Assembly (NCBI RefSeq): GCF_001591145.1
Contig: NZ_BCUF01000026.1
Span: 1 to 64,000 of the forward strand
Direction: 5' to 3'
Origin: Vibrio harveyi NBRC 15634 = ATCC 14126 = KCTC 12724
GTDB taxonomy: Bacteria > Pseudomonadota > Gammaproteobacteria > Enterobacterales > Vibrionaceae
DNA: 64,000 bases
In this document: positions 25,462 to 34,606 of the stretch, one piece after another
Layout of the letters: each line of letters opens with the position of its first letter
Numbering within the stretch: position 1 is the stretch's first letter
The notes under the pieces: generated by a model
Seen by the model: only the letters and a program-made list of their open reading frames with translations
The model's database searches: none
Told to the model about the DNA's origin: nothing
Translations under genes and position numbers: made by a program

Positions 25462-25665
25462 AATTTCCTCAAATTTTTGTTCGTTATATAACCAGATGTT
25501 TTCTATATGGATATGTTATATAGCCTGTCCAGAATGGTACTTAATGTGAAAAAAGAATGACTTTTTGCTTGTCATGCAGCAGATTTGTGTGTTACCACTA
25601 GTGACGCAAACATTTTCGTAGAACATTACACACTACTTTTTAACGAAAAAAAGAACGACAGACAG
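25462..25665. other. comM/ilv divergent promoter region
   Basis: About 200 AT-rich bases between comM and the ilv leader. It contains a repeated TTATATA (around 25485 and 25524) and must hold promoters in both directions. I could not pick hexamer pairs with confidence. Confidence 0.4.
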
Positions 25666-25755
25666 ATGAACTTATTCGCTCACAACAACTCACTGCTAGC
25701 CCTGATTATCGTGGTCATTATTGGCACCGCGCGGGGTATTGTGGGCGAAAGATAA
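25666..25755 (+). CDS. ilvL: ilv operon leader peptide
   Basis: A 29-residue peptide starting MNLFAHNNSLLALIIVVIIG. Between residues 10 and 19 it has three Leu, four Ile and two Val codons, the branched-chain control codons expected for attenuation of ilvGMEDA. It is followed 13 bases later by a GC-rich terminator with a T-run. Ribosome stalling at these codons when Leu, Ile or Val-tRNA is scarce should favour read-through. Too short for routine gene callers. Confidence 0.88.
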   Translation: MNLFAHNNSLLALIIVVIIGTARGIVGER

Positions 25756-25767
25756 CCACAAATTACG

Positions 25768-25804
25768 AAAAACCCCCGCACTGAAAAGTCCGGGGGTTTT
25801 TTTA
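25768..25804 (+). terminator. ilv attenuator terminator
   Basis: Stem of AAACCCCCG and CGGGGGTTT type (about 25769-25777 and 25791-25799 with an ACTGAAAAGT-containing loop), followed by an unbroken run of Ts to 25803. Lies between the leader peptide and ilvG, as in enterobacterial ilv attenuators. Confidence 0.88.
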
Positions 25805-25924
25805 CAACTACAAGTTGTCATCTGTCTAACCCTCAGACAGCTTAACGGGAAGAATGGGAGTGCACATGAAGTGCAAAACACATGGCGATAGCTACGAGCC
25901 ACAACGTAGCAAAGGAGGTTTACG

Positions 25925-27571
25925 ATGACCGGTGCAGAACTAGTCGTAGCCGCTTTAAGGCAACAAGGCATCGAAACGGTGTTTGGGTATCCGGGTGGAG
26001 CCATCATGCCGATCTACGATGCCTTGTATGACGGAGGTGTGGAACACATCTTATGTCGTCATGAACAAGGGGCTGCCATGGCCGCCATAGGGATGGCCCG
26101 CGCAACACAAGACGTTGCGGTTTGTATGGCAACTTCCGGACCAGGAGCCACCAACCTTGTTACTGGTCTTGCCGATGCCTTTCTCGATTCCGTTCCTCTA
26201 GTAGCCATCACAGGTCAGGTTGCTAGCTCTCATATCGGTACCGATGCATTCCAAGAAATGGATGTGATTGGTATGTCCCTAGCTTGTACCAAACACAGCT
26301 ACCTAGTGACCGACATTGAAGACCTTGCTCCAACACTTGCCGAAGCGTTCGAAGTTGCAAAAACAGGTCGACCAGGTCCAGTGATTGTCGATATCGCCAA
26401 AGACGTTCAGCTTGCCCAAGCACCCACAGAACTTCTGCCTCCTTTTGTTCCACCAGCCCCTCCATTAGCAAGTGACGCCGATATCCAGCGCGCACAAGAA
26501 GTACTTGCCGCTTCAACTCGCCCAGTTTTATACGTCGGCGGTGGTGTACAGATTGCCAAAGCGACAGATGCAGTACGCGAGTTTCTACGGTTAAACCCAA
26601 TGCCAGCGGTCAGCACGCTGAAAGGCTTGGGCACCATTGAACGTCATGACCCACACTATTTAGGTATGCTGGGTATGCACGGCACTAAAGCTGCGAACCT
26701 AGTAGTTCAAGAATCTGACCTTTTGATTGTGGTTGGGGCTCGTTTTGATGATCGTGTGACGGGCAAACTCGATACCTTTGCGCCGCATGCCAAAGTGATT
26801 CATATCGATATCGATGCAGCCGAAATTCACAAGCTTCGCCATGCTAATGCACCACTTCGCGGTGAAATCAGCAAGATTCTTCCTCAACTAGAACTGACTC
26901 AAGATATCTCCCCTTGGGTGCATCACAGCGAAAGTCTGCGTAGCGGATTCAAATGGCGTTACGACCACCCAGGCGAGTTGATCTACGCACCGCTACTACT
27001 CAAACAACTGTCTGACATGATGCCGGATAGCTCAATTGTGTCGACCGACGTCGGTCAGCACCAGATGTGGGCAGCACAACATATCCAACCACGCGATCCG
27101 CAAAACTTCATCACTTCGGCCGGTCTTGGCACCATGGGTTTTGGTCTGCCAGCCGCAATGGGTGCCGCGGTCGCACGTCCTGATGATCAGTCTATCCTTA
27201 TTACAGGTGACGGTTCATTTATGATGAACGTGCAGGAGTTGGGCACGCTAAAGCGTCGTCAGATTCCAGTGAAGATAGTCCTTCTTAACAACCAACGTCT
27301 TGGCATGGTTCGCCAATGGCAGTCGCTATTCTTCGACGGTCGTCATAGCGAAACCATTCTTGATGACAACCCAGATTTCGTGATGCTTGCAAAAGCCTTC
27401 GATATCCCGGGCAAGACCATCACCAAGAAAGAAGAAGTCGAACCGGCTCTCAAAGAGATGCTAGAAAGTAAGACTTCTTACATGCTTCACGTTTTAATCG
27501 ATGAGGAAGAAAACGTGTGGCCACTTGTACCGCCAGGTGCATCAAATAGTGACATGTTGGAAAACACTTAA
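25925..27571 (+). CDS. ilvG: acetolactate synthase II large subunit
   Basis: ThDP-dependent enzyme making acetolactate and acetohydroxybutyrate for valine, leucine and isoleucine. The 548-residue protein is complete, unlike the frameshifted copy of E. coli K-12. It has the catalytic Glu47 (CRHEQGAAMA), the FAD-binding middle domain, and the ThDP motif GDGSFMMNVQELGTL. The start ATG has a strong AAAGGAGG site. Works with IlvM, encoded 11 bases downstream. Expression is set by the attenuator upstream. Confidence 0.97.
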   Translation: MTGAELVVAALRQQGIETVFGYPGGAIMPIYDALYDGGVEHILCRHEQGAAMAAIGMARATQDVAVCMATSGPGATNLVTGLADAFLDSVPLVAITGQVASSHIGTDAFQEMDVIGMSLACTKHSYLVTDIEDLAPTLAEAFEVAKTGRPGPVIVDIAKDVQLAQAPTELLPPFVPPAPPLASDADIQRAQEVLAASTRPVLYVGGGVQIAKATDAVREFLRLNPMPAVSTLKGLGTIERHDPHYLGMLGMHGTKAANLVVQESDLLIVVGARFDDRVTGKLDTFAPHAKVIHIDIDAAEIHKLRHANAPLRGEISKILPQLELTQDISPWVHHSESLRSGFKWRYDHPGELIYAPLLLKQLSDMMPDSSIVSTDVGQHQMWAAQHIQPRDPQNFITSAGLGTMGFGLPAAMGAAVARPDDQSILITGDGSFMMNVQELGTLKRRQIPVKIVLLNNQRLGMVRQWQSLFFDGRHSETILDDNPDFVMLAKAFDIPGKTITKKEEVEPALKEMLESKTSYMLHVLIDEEENVWPLVPPGASNSDMLENT

Positions 27572-27582
27572 GAGGCAATCAC

Positions 27583-27867
27583 ATGGACAGATATTTACTC
27601 GACATCAAAGCCGACGACAAACCGGTACTGTTAGAGCGCGTTCTTCGTGTGATTCGTCACCGAGGCTTTGTGATCAAACAAGTCGCAGCTACCCAAAACC
27701 ATGAAAGCAAAGTAGCCAGCGTAGAGATCATCGTCGACAGCGATCGACCTATCTCGTTCTTGGTCAATCAAATTGAGAAGTTGTGGGATATTCGTACCGT
27801 AGAAGTACTTAAGATCCGCAACGATGAACTCCCAAATCACAACTTACAACAACACGTAAGTGCATAA
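27583..27867 (+). CDS. ilvM: acetolactate synthase II small subunit
   Basis: A 94-residue ACT-domain regulatory subunit of acetolactate synthase II. The beginning MDRYLLDIKADDKPVLLERVLRVIRHRGF and the VASVEIIVDSDRPISFLVNQIEKLWDI block match IlvM. It stabilises and activates IlvG. Lies between ilvG and ilvE with spacings of 11 and 12 bases. Confidence 0.95.
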   Translation: MDRYLLDIKADDKPVLLERVLRVIRHRGFVIKQVAATQNHESKVASVEIIVDSDRPISFLVNQIEKLWDIRTVEVLKIRNDELPNHNLQQHVSA

Positions 27868-27879
27868 GGAAGGCAATAA

Positions 27880-28818
27880 ATGGCAACGAAAACTGCAGAT
27901 TACATTTGGTTTAATGGCGAGATGCTCCCGTGGGCTGAAGCGAACGTTCACGTTCTTACTCACGCAATGCATTACGGCACCTCTGTTTTTGAAGGCGTAC
28001 GCTGTTACAACACGCCAAAAGGACCAATTGTCTTCCGTCACCGTGAACATGCGCAACGTCTAAAAGATTCAGCCAAGATTTACCGCTTCCCGATTCCATA
28101 CTCTGTGGAAGAAATTATGGAAGCAACACGTGAAACCCTTCGCCAGAACAAGCTCGACAGTGCTTACATTCGTCCATTGGGCTTTGTGGGCAATGTTGGC
28201 TTGGGTGTTTGCCCGCCTGTTGGCACTGAAATGGATCTGATCATTGCGGCTTTCCCTTGGGGGTCTTACCTAGGTGAAGAAGCGTTAGAGAAAGGTGTTG
28301 ATGCGATGATTTCAAGCTGGAACCGTGCAGCACCAAATACTATCCCTACCGCAGCGAAAGCAGGTGGTAACTACCTATCTTCACTGCTCGTTGGCGGTGA
28401 AGCTCGTCGTCACGGTTATGATGAAGGCATCGCTCTCAGCGTAGATGGTTACTTATCGGAAGGCGCAGGTGAAAACATCTTTGTTATCAAAGATGGCGTC
28501 ATCACAACACCACCAGCAACCAGCGCTATTCTGCCAGGCATCACTCGCGATTCAATCATGACCATTGCGCGTGATAAAGGCTATGAAGTTCGTGAAGCAA
28601 ACATTGCTCGTGAAGCCCTTTACCTTGCTGACGAAGTCTTCATGACAGGCACAGCCGCTGAAGTCGTGCCTGTTGCAACCATCGACAAAATTGAAGTAGG
28701 CAGCGGTAAGCGCGGTCCTATCACCAAAGAACTACAAGCGGCCTATTTCGGCCTATTTAACGGCACCACGGAAGATAAGTGGGGCTGGTTAGACTATGTG
28801 TACCCAGAACAGAAGTAA
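27880..28818 (+). CDS. ilvE: branched-chain amino acid aminotransferase
   Basis: PLP fold-type IV aminotransferase that performs the last step in valine, leucine and isoleucine synthesis. The 312-residue protein has the PLP lysine at Lys160 (AAKAGGNYLSSLL), the same number as in E. coli, HAMHYGTSVFEGVR near the N-terminus, and the LSEGAGENIFV and GTAAEVVPV loops. Third gene of ilvGMEDA. Confidence 0.97.
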   Translation: MATKTADYIWFNGEMLPWAEANVHVLTHAMHYGTSVFEGVRCYNTPKGPIVFRHREHAQRLKDSAKIYRFPIPYSVEEIMEATRETLRQNKLDSAYIRPLGFVGNVGLGVCPPVGTEMDLIIAAFPWGSYLGEEALEKGVDAMISSWNRAAPNTIPTAAKAGGNYLSSLLVGGEARRHGYDEGIALSVDGYLSEGAGENIFVIKDGVITTPPATSAILPGITRDSIMTIARDKGYEVREANIAREALYLADEVFMTGTAAEVVPVATIDKIEVGSGKRGPITKELQAAYFGLFNGTTEDKWGWLDYVYPEQK

Positions 28819-28831
28819 GAAGGATTAGGAA

Positions 28832-30673
28832 ATGCCAAAATATAGATCAGCAACCACCACACATGGTCGTAACATGGCGGGAGCACGTGCATTGTGGCGT
28901 GCCACTGGCGTCAAAGAAGAAGACTTCGGTAAACCAATCATCGCAGTAGTAAACTCATTTACTCAGTTTGTTCCGGGTCACGTACACCTGAAAGATATGG
29001 GTCAGCTTGTAGCACGCGAAATCGAAAAAGCTGGCGGTATCGCAAAAGAATTCAACACCATCGCCGTTGATGATGGTATCGCAATGGGTCACGGTGGCAT
29101 GCTGTACTCATTGCCTTCACGCGAACTGATCGCAGACTCCGTTGAGTACATGGTAAACGCACACTGTGCCGATGCTATGGTGTGTATCTCTAACTGTGAC
29201 AAAATCACTCCGGGAATGTTGATGGCATCAATGCGTCTCAACATTCCTGTTATCTTTGTTTCTGGTGGTCCAATGGAAGCGGGTAAAACCAAGCTTTCCG
29301 ATCAGATCATCAAGCTAGACCTTGTTGATGCAATGATCCAGGGCGCAGATCCAAAAGTTTCTGATGAGCAAAGCGAACAGATCGAGCGCAGTGCATGCCC
29401 AACGTGTGGATCGTGTTCAGGCATGTTTACCGCAAACTCGATGAACTGTTTAACTGAAGCACTCGGTCTTTCTCAGCCAGGCAACGGTTCTATGTTGGCG
29501 ACTCACGCAGACCGTGAACAGCTATTCCTTAACGCGGGTCGACGTATTGTTGAACTGACTCGTCGTTACTACGAGCAAGATGACGAATCCGCATTGCCAC
29601 GCAACATCGCAACCTTTGATGCCTTTGAAAATGCTATGGCACTGGACATCGCTATGGGTGGCTCAACTAATACGATTTTGCACTTATTGGCAGCAGCGCA
29701 AGAAGGCGAAGTCGATTTTGATATGGAAGATATCGATCGCCTGTCTCGCCAAGTACCGCACCTGTGTAAAGTCGCACCGTCCACTCAGAAATATCACATG
29801 GAAGACGTGCACCGCGCTGGTGGTGTAATGGCTATCCTTGGTGAGCTTGACCGTGCCGGTCTACTGCACAATGATGCGCGCACCGTACTTGGTCTTTCCA
29901 TGAAAGAGCAGCTCGCAAGATACGACATCATCCAAACTGAAGACGAAGAAGTACTCAAGTTCTACCGCGCAGGTCCTGCAGGTATTCGTACTACACAAGC
30001 ATTCTCACAAGATTGTCGCTGGGATCGACTTGATGATGACCGCGCTGAAGGTTGTATTCGTGCCAAAGACAATGCTTTCAGCCAAGAAGGTGGTCTAGCT
30101 GTTCTATCTGGCAATATCGCACTTGATGGCTGTATCGTTAAGACCGCTGGCGTTGATGAAAGCATTCTTAAGTTCACTGGTCCTGCCGTGGTTTTCGAGA
30201 GCCAAGAAGACGCCGTTGAAGGCATCTTAGGCGGAAAAGTTAAAGCGGGCGACGCGGTAATTATCCGCTACGAAGGCCCTAAAGGTGGTCCGGGCATGCA
30301 AGAAATGCTGTACCCAACCACTTACTTGAAATCGATGGGACTCGGTAAAGAGTGTGCACTTCTGACTGACGGTCGCTTCTCTGGTGGTACATCAGGTCTG
30401 TCTATAGGTCACGCCTCTCCTGAAGCGGCAAATGGTGGTGCGATTGGTCTGGTAAAAGAAGGCGATATGATCGCAATTGATATTCCAAACCGTTCAATTT
30501 CACTCCAAGTATCTGAACAAGAGCTTGCTGAGCGACGTGCAAAACAAGACGAACTAGGCTGGAAACCTGTTGACCGCCAACGTGAAGTTTCATTTGCACT
30601 CAAAGCTTACGCAAGTATGGCAACCAGTGCTGACAAAGGTGCAGTACGAGACAAATCTAAGCTCGAGGGCTAG
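28832..30673 (+). CDS. ilvD: dihydroxy-acid dehydratase
   Basis: Iron-sulfur dehydratase giving the 2-keto acids in branched-chain amino acid synthesis. The 613-residue protein has the cluster cysteines in SNCDKITPGM (Cys122) and ACPTCGSCSGMFTANSMNCLTEALG (Cys195), and the C-terminal block LTDGRFSGGTSGLSIGHASPEAANGG. The stop codon is 4 bases before the ilvA start, so the two are tightly coupled. Confidence 0.97.
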   Translation: MPKYRSATTTHGRNMAGARALWRATGVKEEDFGKPIIAVVNSFTQFVPGHVHLKDMGQLVAREIEKAGGIAKEFNTIAVDDGIAMGHGGMLYSLPSRELIADSVEYMVNAHCADAMVCISNCDKITPGMLMASMRLNIPVIFVSGGPMEAGKTKLSDQIIKLDLVDAMIQGADPKVSDEQSEQIERSACPTCGSCSGMFTANSMNCLTEALGLSQPGNGSMLATHADREQLFLNAGRRIVELTRRYYEQDDESALPRNIATFDAFENAMALDIAMGGSTNTILHLLAAAQEGEVDFDMEDIDRLSRQVPHLCKVAPSTQKYHMEDVHRAGGVMAILGELDRAGLLHNDARTVLGLSMKEQLARYDIIQTEDEEVLKFYRAGPAGIRTTQAFSQDCRWDRLDDDRAEGCIRAKDNAFSQEGGLAVLSGNIALDGCIVKTAGVDESILKFTGPAVVFESQEDAVEGILGGKVKAGDAVIIRYEGPKGGPGMQEMLYPTTYLKSMGLGKECALLTDGRFSGGTSGLSIGHASPEAANGGAIGLVKEGDMIAIDIPNRSISLQVSEQELAERRAKQDELGWKPVDRQREVSFALKAYASMATSADKGAVRDKSKLEG

Positions 30674-30677
30674 CTTT

Positions 30678-32225
30678 ATGAGTCAACCCTTTCCCTTAAA
30701 ACAGGAAAACCAATCTGGTGCAGATTATCTGCGCCAGATCTTGCGAGCTCCTGTGTATGAAGTTGCGACAGTCACCCCATTGCAAGAAATGCCTCGCCTT
30801 GCTGCACGCATTGGTAACAATGTGCAAATCAAGCGCGAAGATCGCCAGCCCGTGCACTCGTTCAAACTGCGCGGTGCTTACAACATGGTGGCAAGCCTGT
30901 CTGAAGCACAGAAAGCCGCTGGTGTCATTGCTGCATCCGCAGGTAATCACGCCCAAGGCATGGCGCTTTCGGGTACAAAGCTAGGCATAAAAACCACCAT
31001 CGTGATGCCAAAAACCACACCAGATATCAAAGTCGATGCTGTACGCGGGTTTGGTGGCAACGTGGTGCTGCATGGCAGTAATTTTGATGAAGCAAAAGCG
31101 GAAGCTGAGCGCCTATCCGAGTTAAACGGTTATACCTTTGTCCCACCATTCGATCATCCACTGGTGATTGCAGGTCAAGGTACTATCGGCATGGAAATGC
31201 TGCAGCAAAATGGTCACCTAGATTACATTTTCGTACCTGTTGGTGGTGGCGGTTTAGCCGCAGGCGTAGCGGTGCTTGTGAAGCAGTTGATGCCAGAAAT
31301 CAAAGTAATTGCGGTCGAGCCAGAAGACTCTTCATGCTTAAAAGCAGCTTTGGATGCTGGTGAGCCAGTCGTACTAGACCAAGTCAGTATGTTTGCCGAT
31401 GGCGTCGCAGTAAAGCGCATTGGTGAAGAGACGTTTCGTCTGTGCCAAAAGTACATTGATGGGCATATCGCAGTCTCCAGTGATGAAATCTGCGCTGCTG
31501 TGAAAGACATCTTTGAAGATACTCGTGCTATCGCAGAACCTTCCGGCGCACTTGCTCTAGCGGGCTTAAAGAAGTTTGCTGAGCAAAACAAACTCGAAGG
31601 CAAAAATCTAGGCACCGTACTGTCAGGCGCCAACACCAACTTCCATGGTTTGCGTTATGTTTCTGAACGCTGCGAGCTTGGTGAGAAACGTGAAGGTCTG
31701 CTTGCGGTCACCATTCCTGAGCGTCAAGGTGCCTTCTTTGAGTTCTGTAACCTCATTGGCGGTCGTGCCGTAACGGAGTTTAACTATCGTTACAACGATG
31801 ACGCACTGGCGAATATCTTTGTCGGTGTGCGTTTGCAAGGCGGTCAGGAAGAACTAGAAAACATCATCCATGACTTGCGTGATGGTGGTTACCCTGTGGT
31901 TGACCTCTCTGATGATGAAATGGCGAAACTGCACGTACGCTATATGATTGGTGGTAAACCATCTAAGCCACTCAAAGAACGCCTCTACAGCTTTGAGTTT
32001 CCAGAATATCCGGGAGCGCTACTGAAGTTCTTGAGTACACTCGGTACCCATTGGAATATCAGCTTGTTCAACTACCGTAACCACGGAGCTGACTACGGAC
32101 GCGTTTTATGTGGTTTCGAGTTAGATGAAAGCGATTTAGCTCAGTTTTCTGCGCATTTGCGCGAACTTGGCTATCAATGCAAAGACGAAACAGATAACCC
32201 GTCTTACAAGTTTTTCTTGTCTTAG
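30678..32225 (+). CDS. ilvA: threonine deaminase (biosynthetic)
   Basis: PLP enzyme converting threonine to 2-oxobutanoate, the first committed step to isoleucine. The 515-residue protein has the PLP lysine Lys63 in HSFKLRGAYN, the phosphate-binding GGGGLAAGV loop, and two C-terminal ACT-like domains (from about residue 335) for isoleucine feedback inhibition. ATG 30678 gives the family start; the open frame upstream lies inside ilvD. Last gene of the operon. Confidence 0.97.
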   Translation: MSQPFPLKQENQSGADYLRQILRAPVYEVATVTPLQEMPRLAARIGNNVQIKREDRQPVHSFKLRGAYNMVASLSEAQKAAGVIAASAGNHAQGMALSGTKLGIKTTIVMPKTTPDIKVDAVRGFGGNVVLHGSNFDEAKAEAERLSELNGYTFVPPFDHPLVIAGQGTIGMEMLQQNGHLDYIFVPVGGGGLAAGVAVLVKQLMPEIKVIAVEPEDSSCLKAALDAGEPVVLDQVSMFADGVAVKRIGEETFRLCQKYIDGHIAVSSDEICAAVKDIFEDTRAIAEPSGALALAGLKKFAEQNKLEGKNLGTVLSGANTNFHGLRYVSERCELGEKREGLLAVTIPERQGAFFEFCNLIGGRAVTEFNYRYNDDALANIFVGVRLQGGQEELENIIHDLRDGGYPVVDLSDDEMAKLHVRYMIGGKPSKPLKERLYSFEFPEYPGALLKFLSTLGTHWNISLFNYRNHGADYGRVLCGFELDESDLAQFSAHLRELGYQCKDETDNPSYKFFLS

Positions 32226-32234
32226 AGCCGCCAA

Positions 32235-32264
32235 AGCCACTTTCCTTGAAAGTGGCTTTTTGTT
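32235..32264. terminator. ilvGMEDA terminator
   Basis: AAGCCACTTT (32235-32244), CCTTG loop region, AAAGTGGCTT with T-run on the plus strand. The A-run upstream is short, so it serves mainly ilvA; the converging punR-like gene ends here too. Confidence 0.85.
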
Positions 32265-33165
32265 AGTACTGCAGCCAATCCTGATGCAGTTTATTTGGTG
32301 TGCCTAAGTAATCCACCATCCATTGAATCAACTTGTGATTGTCATCTTTACGCCACACCAAACAACATTGGCTCAACGGTTTATCATCCTCCAGGACTTT
32401 TTCCACCAGCACACCATCGTGGATCAGTGGCATGGCAATATGGCGCGGCATGTAACCGACTCCTACTCCATTCTTCAGACATTCGATCGCGCTATACCAA
32501 TTAGGTAACAGCAGACGACGCTGTTTCGGATAATGACCAGTATGACGTTTTGGCAGCACGTTCGAGGTATCATCGAGACAGATCGCCGGAAATTGACTCA
32601 CAAACTCTTCTGTCAGGACTTGCTGGCGAACACAAGGGTGCGCAGGTGACATAACAAATGCCCAATCCAATACCCCCATGTCTTTTACTTCAAAATCACC
32701 CCCAACTGGAATCGCTGACGTTGCACCGACGACAATATCAGCACGCCCTTGGGCAATCGCTTCCCATGAGCCGTTAAACACTTCCATGTTGATTTGCAGC
32801 TCAGCAAATTCAAACTCACGATAAAAATCTTCAACCAAAGGCTTAAGCTTATCGAGTTTAACCACGTTATCCAGTGTGAGCTTCAATGTTGACTGCCAAC
32901 CATGTGCCGCGCGGCGAGTTTGCGCTTTCACTTCAGCCATTTGTCGTAGCATTAAACGCGCTTCTTCAATGAACAACTCTCCAGCTGGTGTCAGTTCCAC
33001 TTTTCTCGGTAATCGACGGAACAACACTACATCGAGATCTTGCTCTACTTGACGAACACCGTAGCTGATCGCAGAAGGGACTTTATGCAGCACTTCAGCA
33101 GCCGCAGTAAAACTGCCCAATCGAGCAACGGTATCGAGCATTTCCAGTGAAGACTTGGAGAACAT
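32263..33165 (-). CDS. punR: LysR-family regulator, PunR-like
   Basis: A 300-residue LysR-type regulator with an N-terminal winged helix (residues 4-62, LDTVARLGSFTAAAEVLHKVPSAISYGVRQVEQDL) and a C-terminal effector domain. It is divergent from the punC-like transporter, the same arrangement as E. coli punR (ydhB) and punC (ydhC), where PunR activates punC in response to purines. By that context it probably controls its neighbour from the 153-base shared region. Confidence 0.88.
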   Translation of the reverse strand: MFSKSSLEMLDTVARLGSFTAAAEVLHKVPSAISYGVRQVEQDLDVVLFRRLPRKVELTPAGELFIEEARLMLRQMAEVKAQTRRAAHGWQSTLKLTLDNVVKLDKLKPLVEDFYREFEFAELQINMEVFNGSWEAIAQGRADIVVGATSAIPVGGDFEVKDMGVLDWAFVMSPAHPCVRQQVLTEEFVSQFPAICLDDTSNVLPKRHTGHYPKQRRLLLPNWYSAIECLKNGVGVGYMPRHIAMPLIHDGVLVEKVLEDDKPLSQCCLVWRKDDNHKLIQWMVDYLGTPNKLHQDWLQY

Positions 33166-33318
33166 GATTTCGACCTTTCAAAATTTTTGATTGATAACCA
33201 ATAATTTTAGCGTTTTATTTTCTTAAAATCGAAAAATAGAATGGCGAGGTAAATAAATCAGGGTTGGCGCCAACTGATATTGACTAAAAAATGATTAAAT
33301 AATTTGATTGGTTGAATC
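33166..33318. promoter_or_regulatory. punR/punC divergent control region
   Basis: An AT-rich 153-base gap containing the perfect 12-bp palindrome GTTGGCGCCAAC at 33263-33274, just upstream of a TTGACT that could be a punC -35. The palindrome is a candidate operator, but not a standard LysR T-N11-A box. Confidence 0.5.
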
Positions 33319-34524
33319 ATGAAAATATCAAAACTACAACTCGTTTACCTTGCAGCCTTGTCTATGCTTGGCTTTATTGCGACCGATATGTACCTACCTG
33401 CGTTCAAAGCGATGGAAATCGACTTTGCAACAGGTCCAGAACAAATCGCACTTTCACTGACCGTATTTCTTGTTGGTATGGCTTTTGGTCAATTGATGTG
33501 GGGCTTGGCTTCAGACAAATTTGGACACCGTAATACACTGGCAGCTGGTTTAGTGCTGTTTACTGTTGCGTCCTTCGGTCTCGCATTCAGTGAGCAAGTG
33601 TGGCAACTATTAGCATTGCGCTTTGTTCAAGCAATTGGTGTCTGTGCCCCAGCTGTTATTTGGCAAGCGATGGTGATCAAACGTCACTCTAGCAGTAGCC
33701 AGCAGATTTTTGCGACCATCATGCCGCTGGTGGCTCTGTCTCCAGCATTAGCACCTCAGTTAGGTGTACTGCTCGCAGATAGTTTTGGCTGGCATAGCAT
33801 TTTTGTAGCGTTGACACTGATGGGCGTACTGCTTGTCGTTGCGACAATGGCGCAAAAAAATGAAAAGGCAGAAACAAAACAAACCAGCATGTCGTCTGAC
33901 ATCAAAGCACTTCTAGGGTCTAAAACTTACCTAGGCAACGTGTTTATGTTTGCGACGGCATCTGCAGCTTTCTTCGCTTACCTAACAGGTATGCCAGAAA
34001 TCATGTCTCAACTCGGCTACGAAGCAAAAGACATCGGTTTGAGCTTTATCCCACAAACCATTGCTTTCATAGTGGGTGGTTACCTAGGTAAAGTTGGTGT
34101 TCGCAAATTTGGTGATGAAAAAATTCTGCGTCAGTTGATCGGTTTATTCAGTGTTGCCGCGTTGCTTATCTTTGTAGCTTCGCAGTGGGAATTGACCTCC
34201 ATCTGGCCAATCCTAGCGCCTTTCTGTTTGATTGCGGTAGCGAATGGTGCACTGTACCCAATCGTAGTAAACCGTGCATTGGCAAGTGCGAAGCAAAGCC
34301 CTGCAACCGCAGCTGGTTTGCAAAACAGCCTGCAAATTACCGTGAGCAGCCTATCAAGCGCGCTAGTAGCAGCGATGGCAAGCCAAGCTCAGATGGTAAC
34401 GGGTGTTGCAATCATCATCTGTATGGGTGGTCTGTGGATGGGTTACATCTTGTCTAACCGTGAATTGTCTAAACACTTCACAACTCCAGACAATGCTCGC
34501 GTAGTGAGTGAAGACGAGCTTTAG
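33319..34524 (+). CDS. punC: purine nucleoside MFS transporter, PunC-like
   Basis: A 401-residue inner-membrane transporter of the major facilitator superfamily (Bcr/CflA drug-resistance branch) with 12 predicted spans. It shares with E. coli PunC (YdhC) the blocks ATDMYLPAF, RFVQAIGVCAPAVIWQAM, SKTYLGNVFMF, EIMSQLGYEAKDIGLSFIPQTIAFIVGGY and PFCLIAVANGALYPIVV. Paired with the divergent regulator. Purine nucleoside transport is inferred from this orthology; drug efflux is the main alternative. Confidence 0.87.
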   Translation: MKISKLQLVYLAALSMLGFIATDMYLPAFKAMEIDFATGPEQIALSLTVFLVGMAFGQLMWGLASDKFGHRNTLAAGLVLFTVASFGLAFSEQVWQLLALRFVQAIGVCAPAVIWQAMVIKRHSSSSQQIFATIMPLVALSPALAPQLGVLLADSFGWHSIFVALTLMGVLLVVATMAQKNEKAETKQTSMSSDIKALLGSKTYLGNVFMFATASAAFFAYLTGMPEIMSQLGYEAKDIGLSFIPQTIAFIVGGYLGKVGVRKFGDEKILRQLIGLFSVAALLIFVASQWELTSIWPILAPFCLIAVANGALYPIVVNRALASAKQSPATAAGLQNSLQITVSSLSSALVAAMASQAQMVTGVAIIICMGGLWMGYILSNRELSKHFTTPDNARVVSEDEL

Positions 34525-34549
34525 ATTCAATTCAAAGTTATCTTAAAAC

Positions 34550-34578
34550 AAAGAGCCGCTGCTGAGCGGCTCTTTTAT
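34550..34578 (+). terminator. punC terminator
   Basis: AAAGAGCCGCT (34550-34560), gctg loop, AGCGGCTCTTT (34565-34575) and a short T-run; A-rich on the other side, so possibly bidirectional with the converging binding-protein gene. Confidence 0.88.
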
Positions 34579-34606
34579 TCTGTATTAGTAACAATAAGCA
34601 ACGAAC

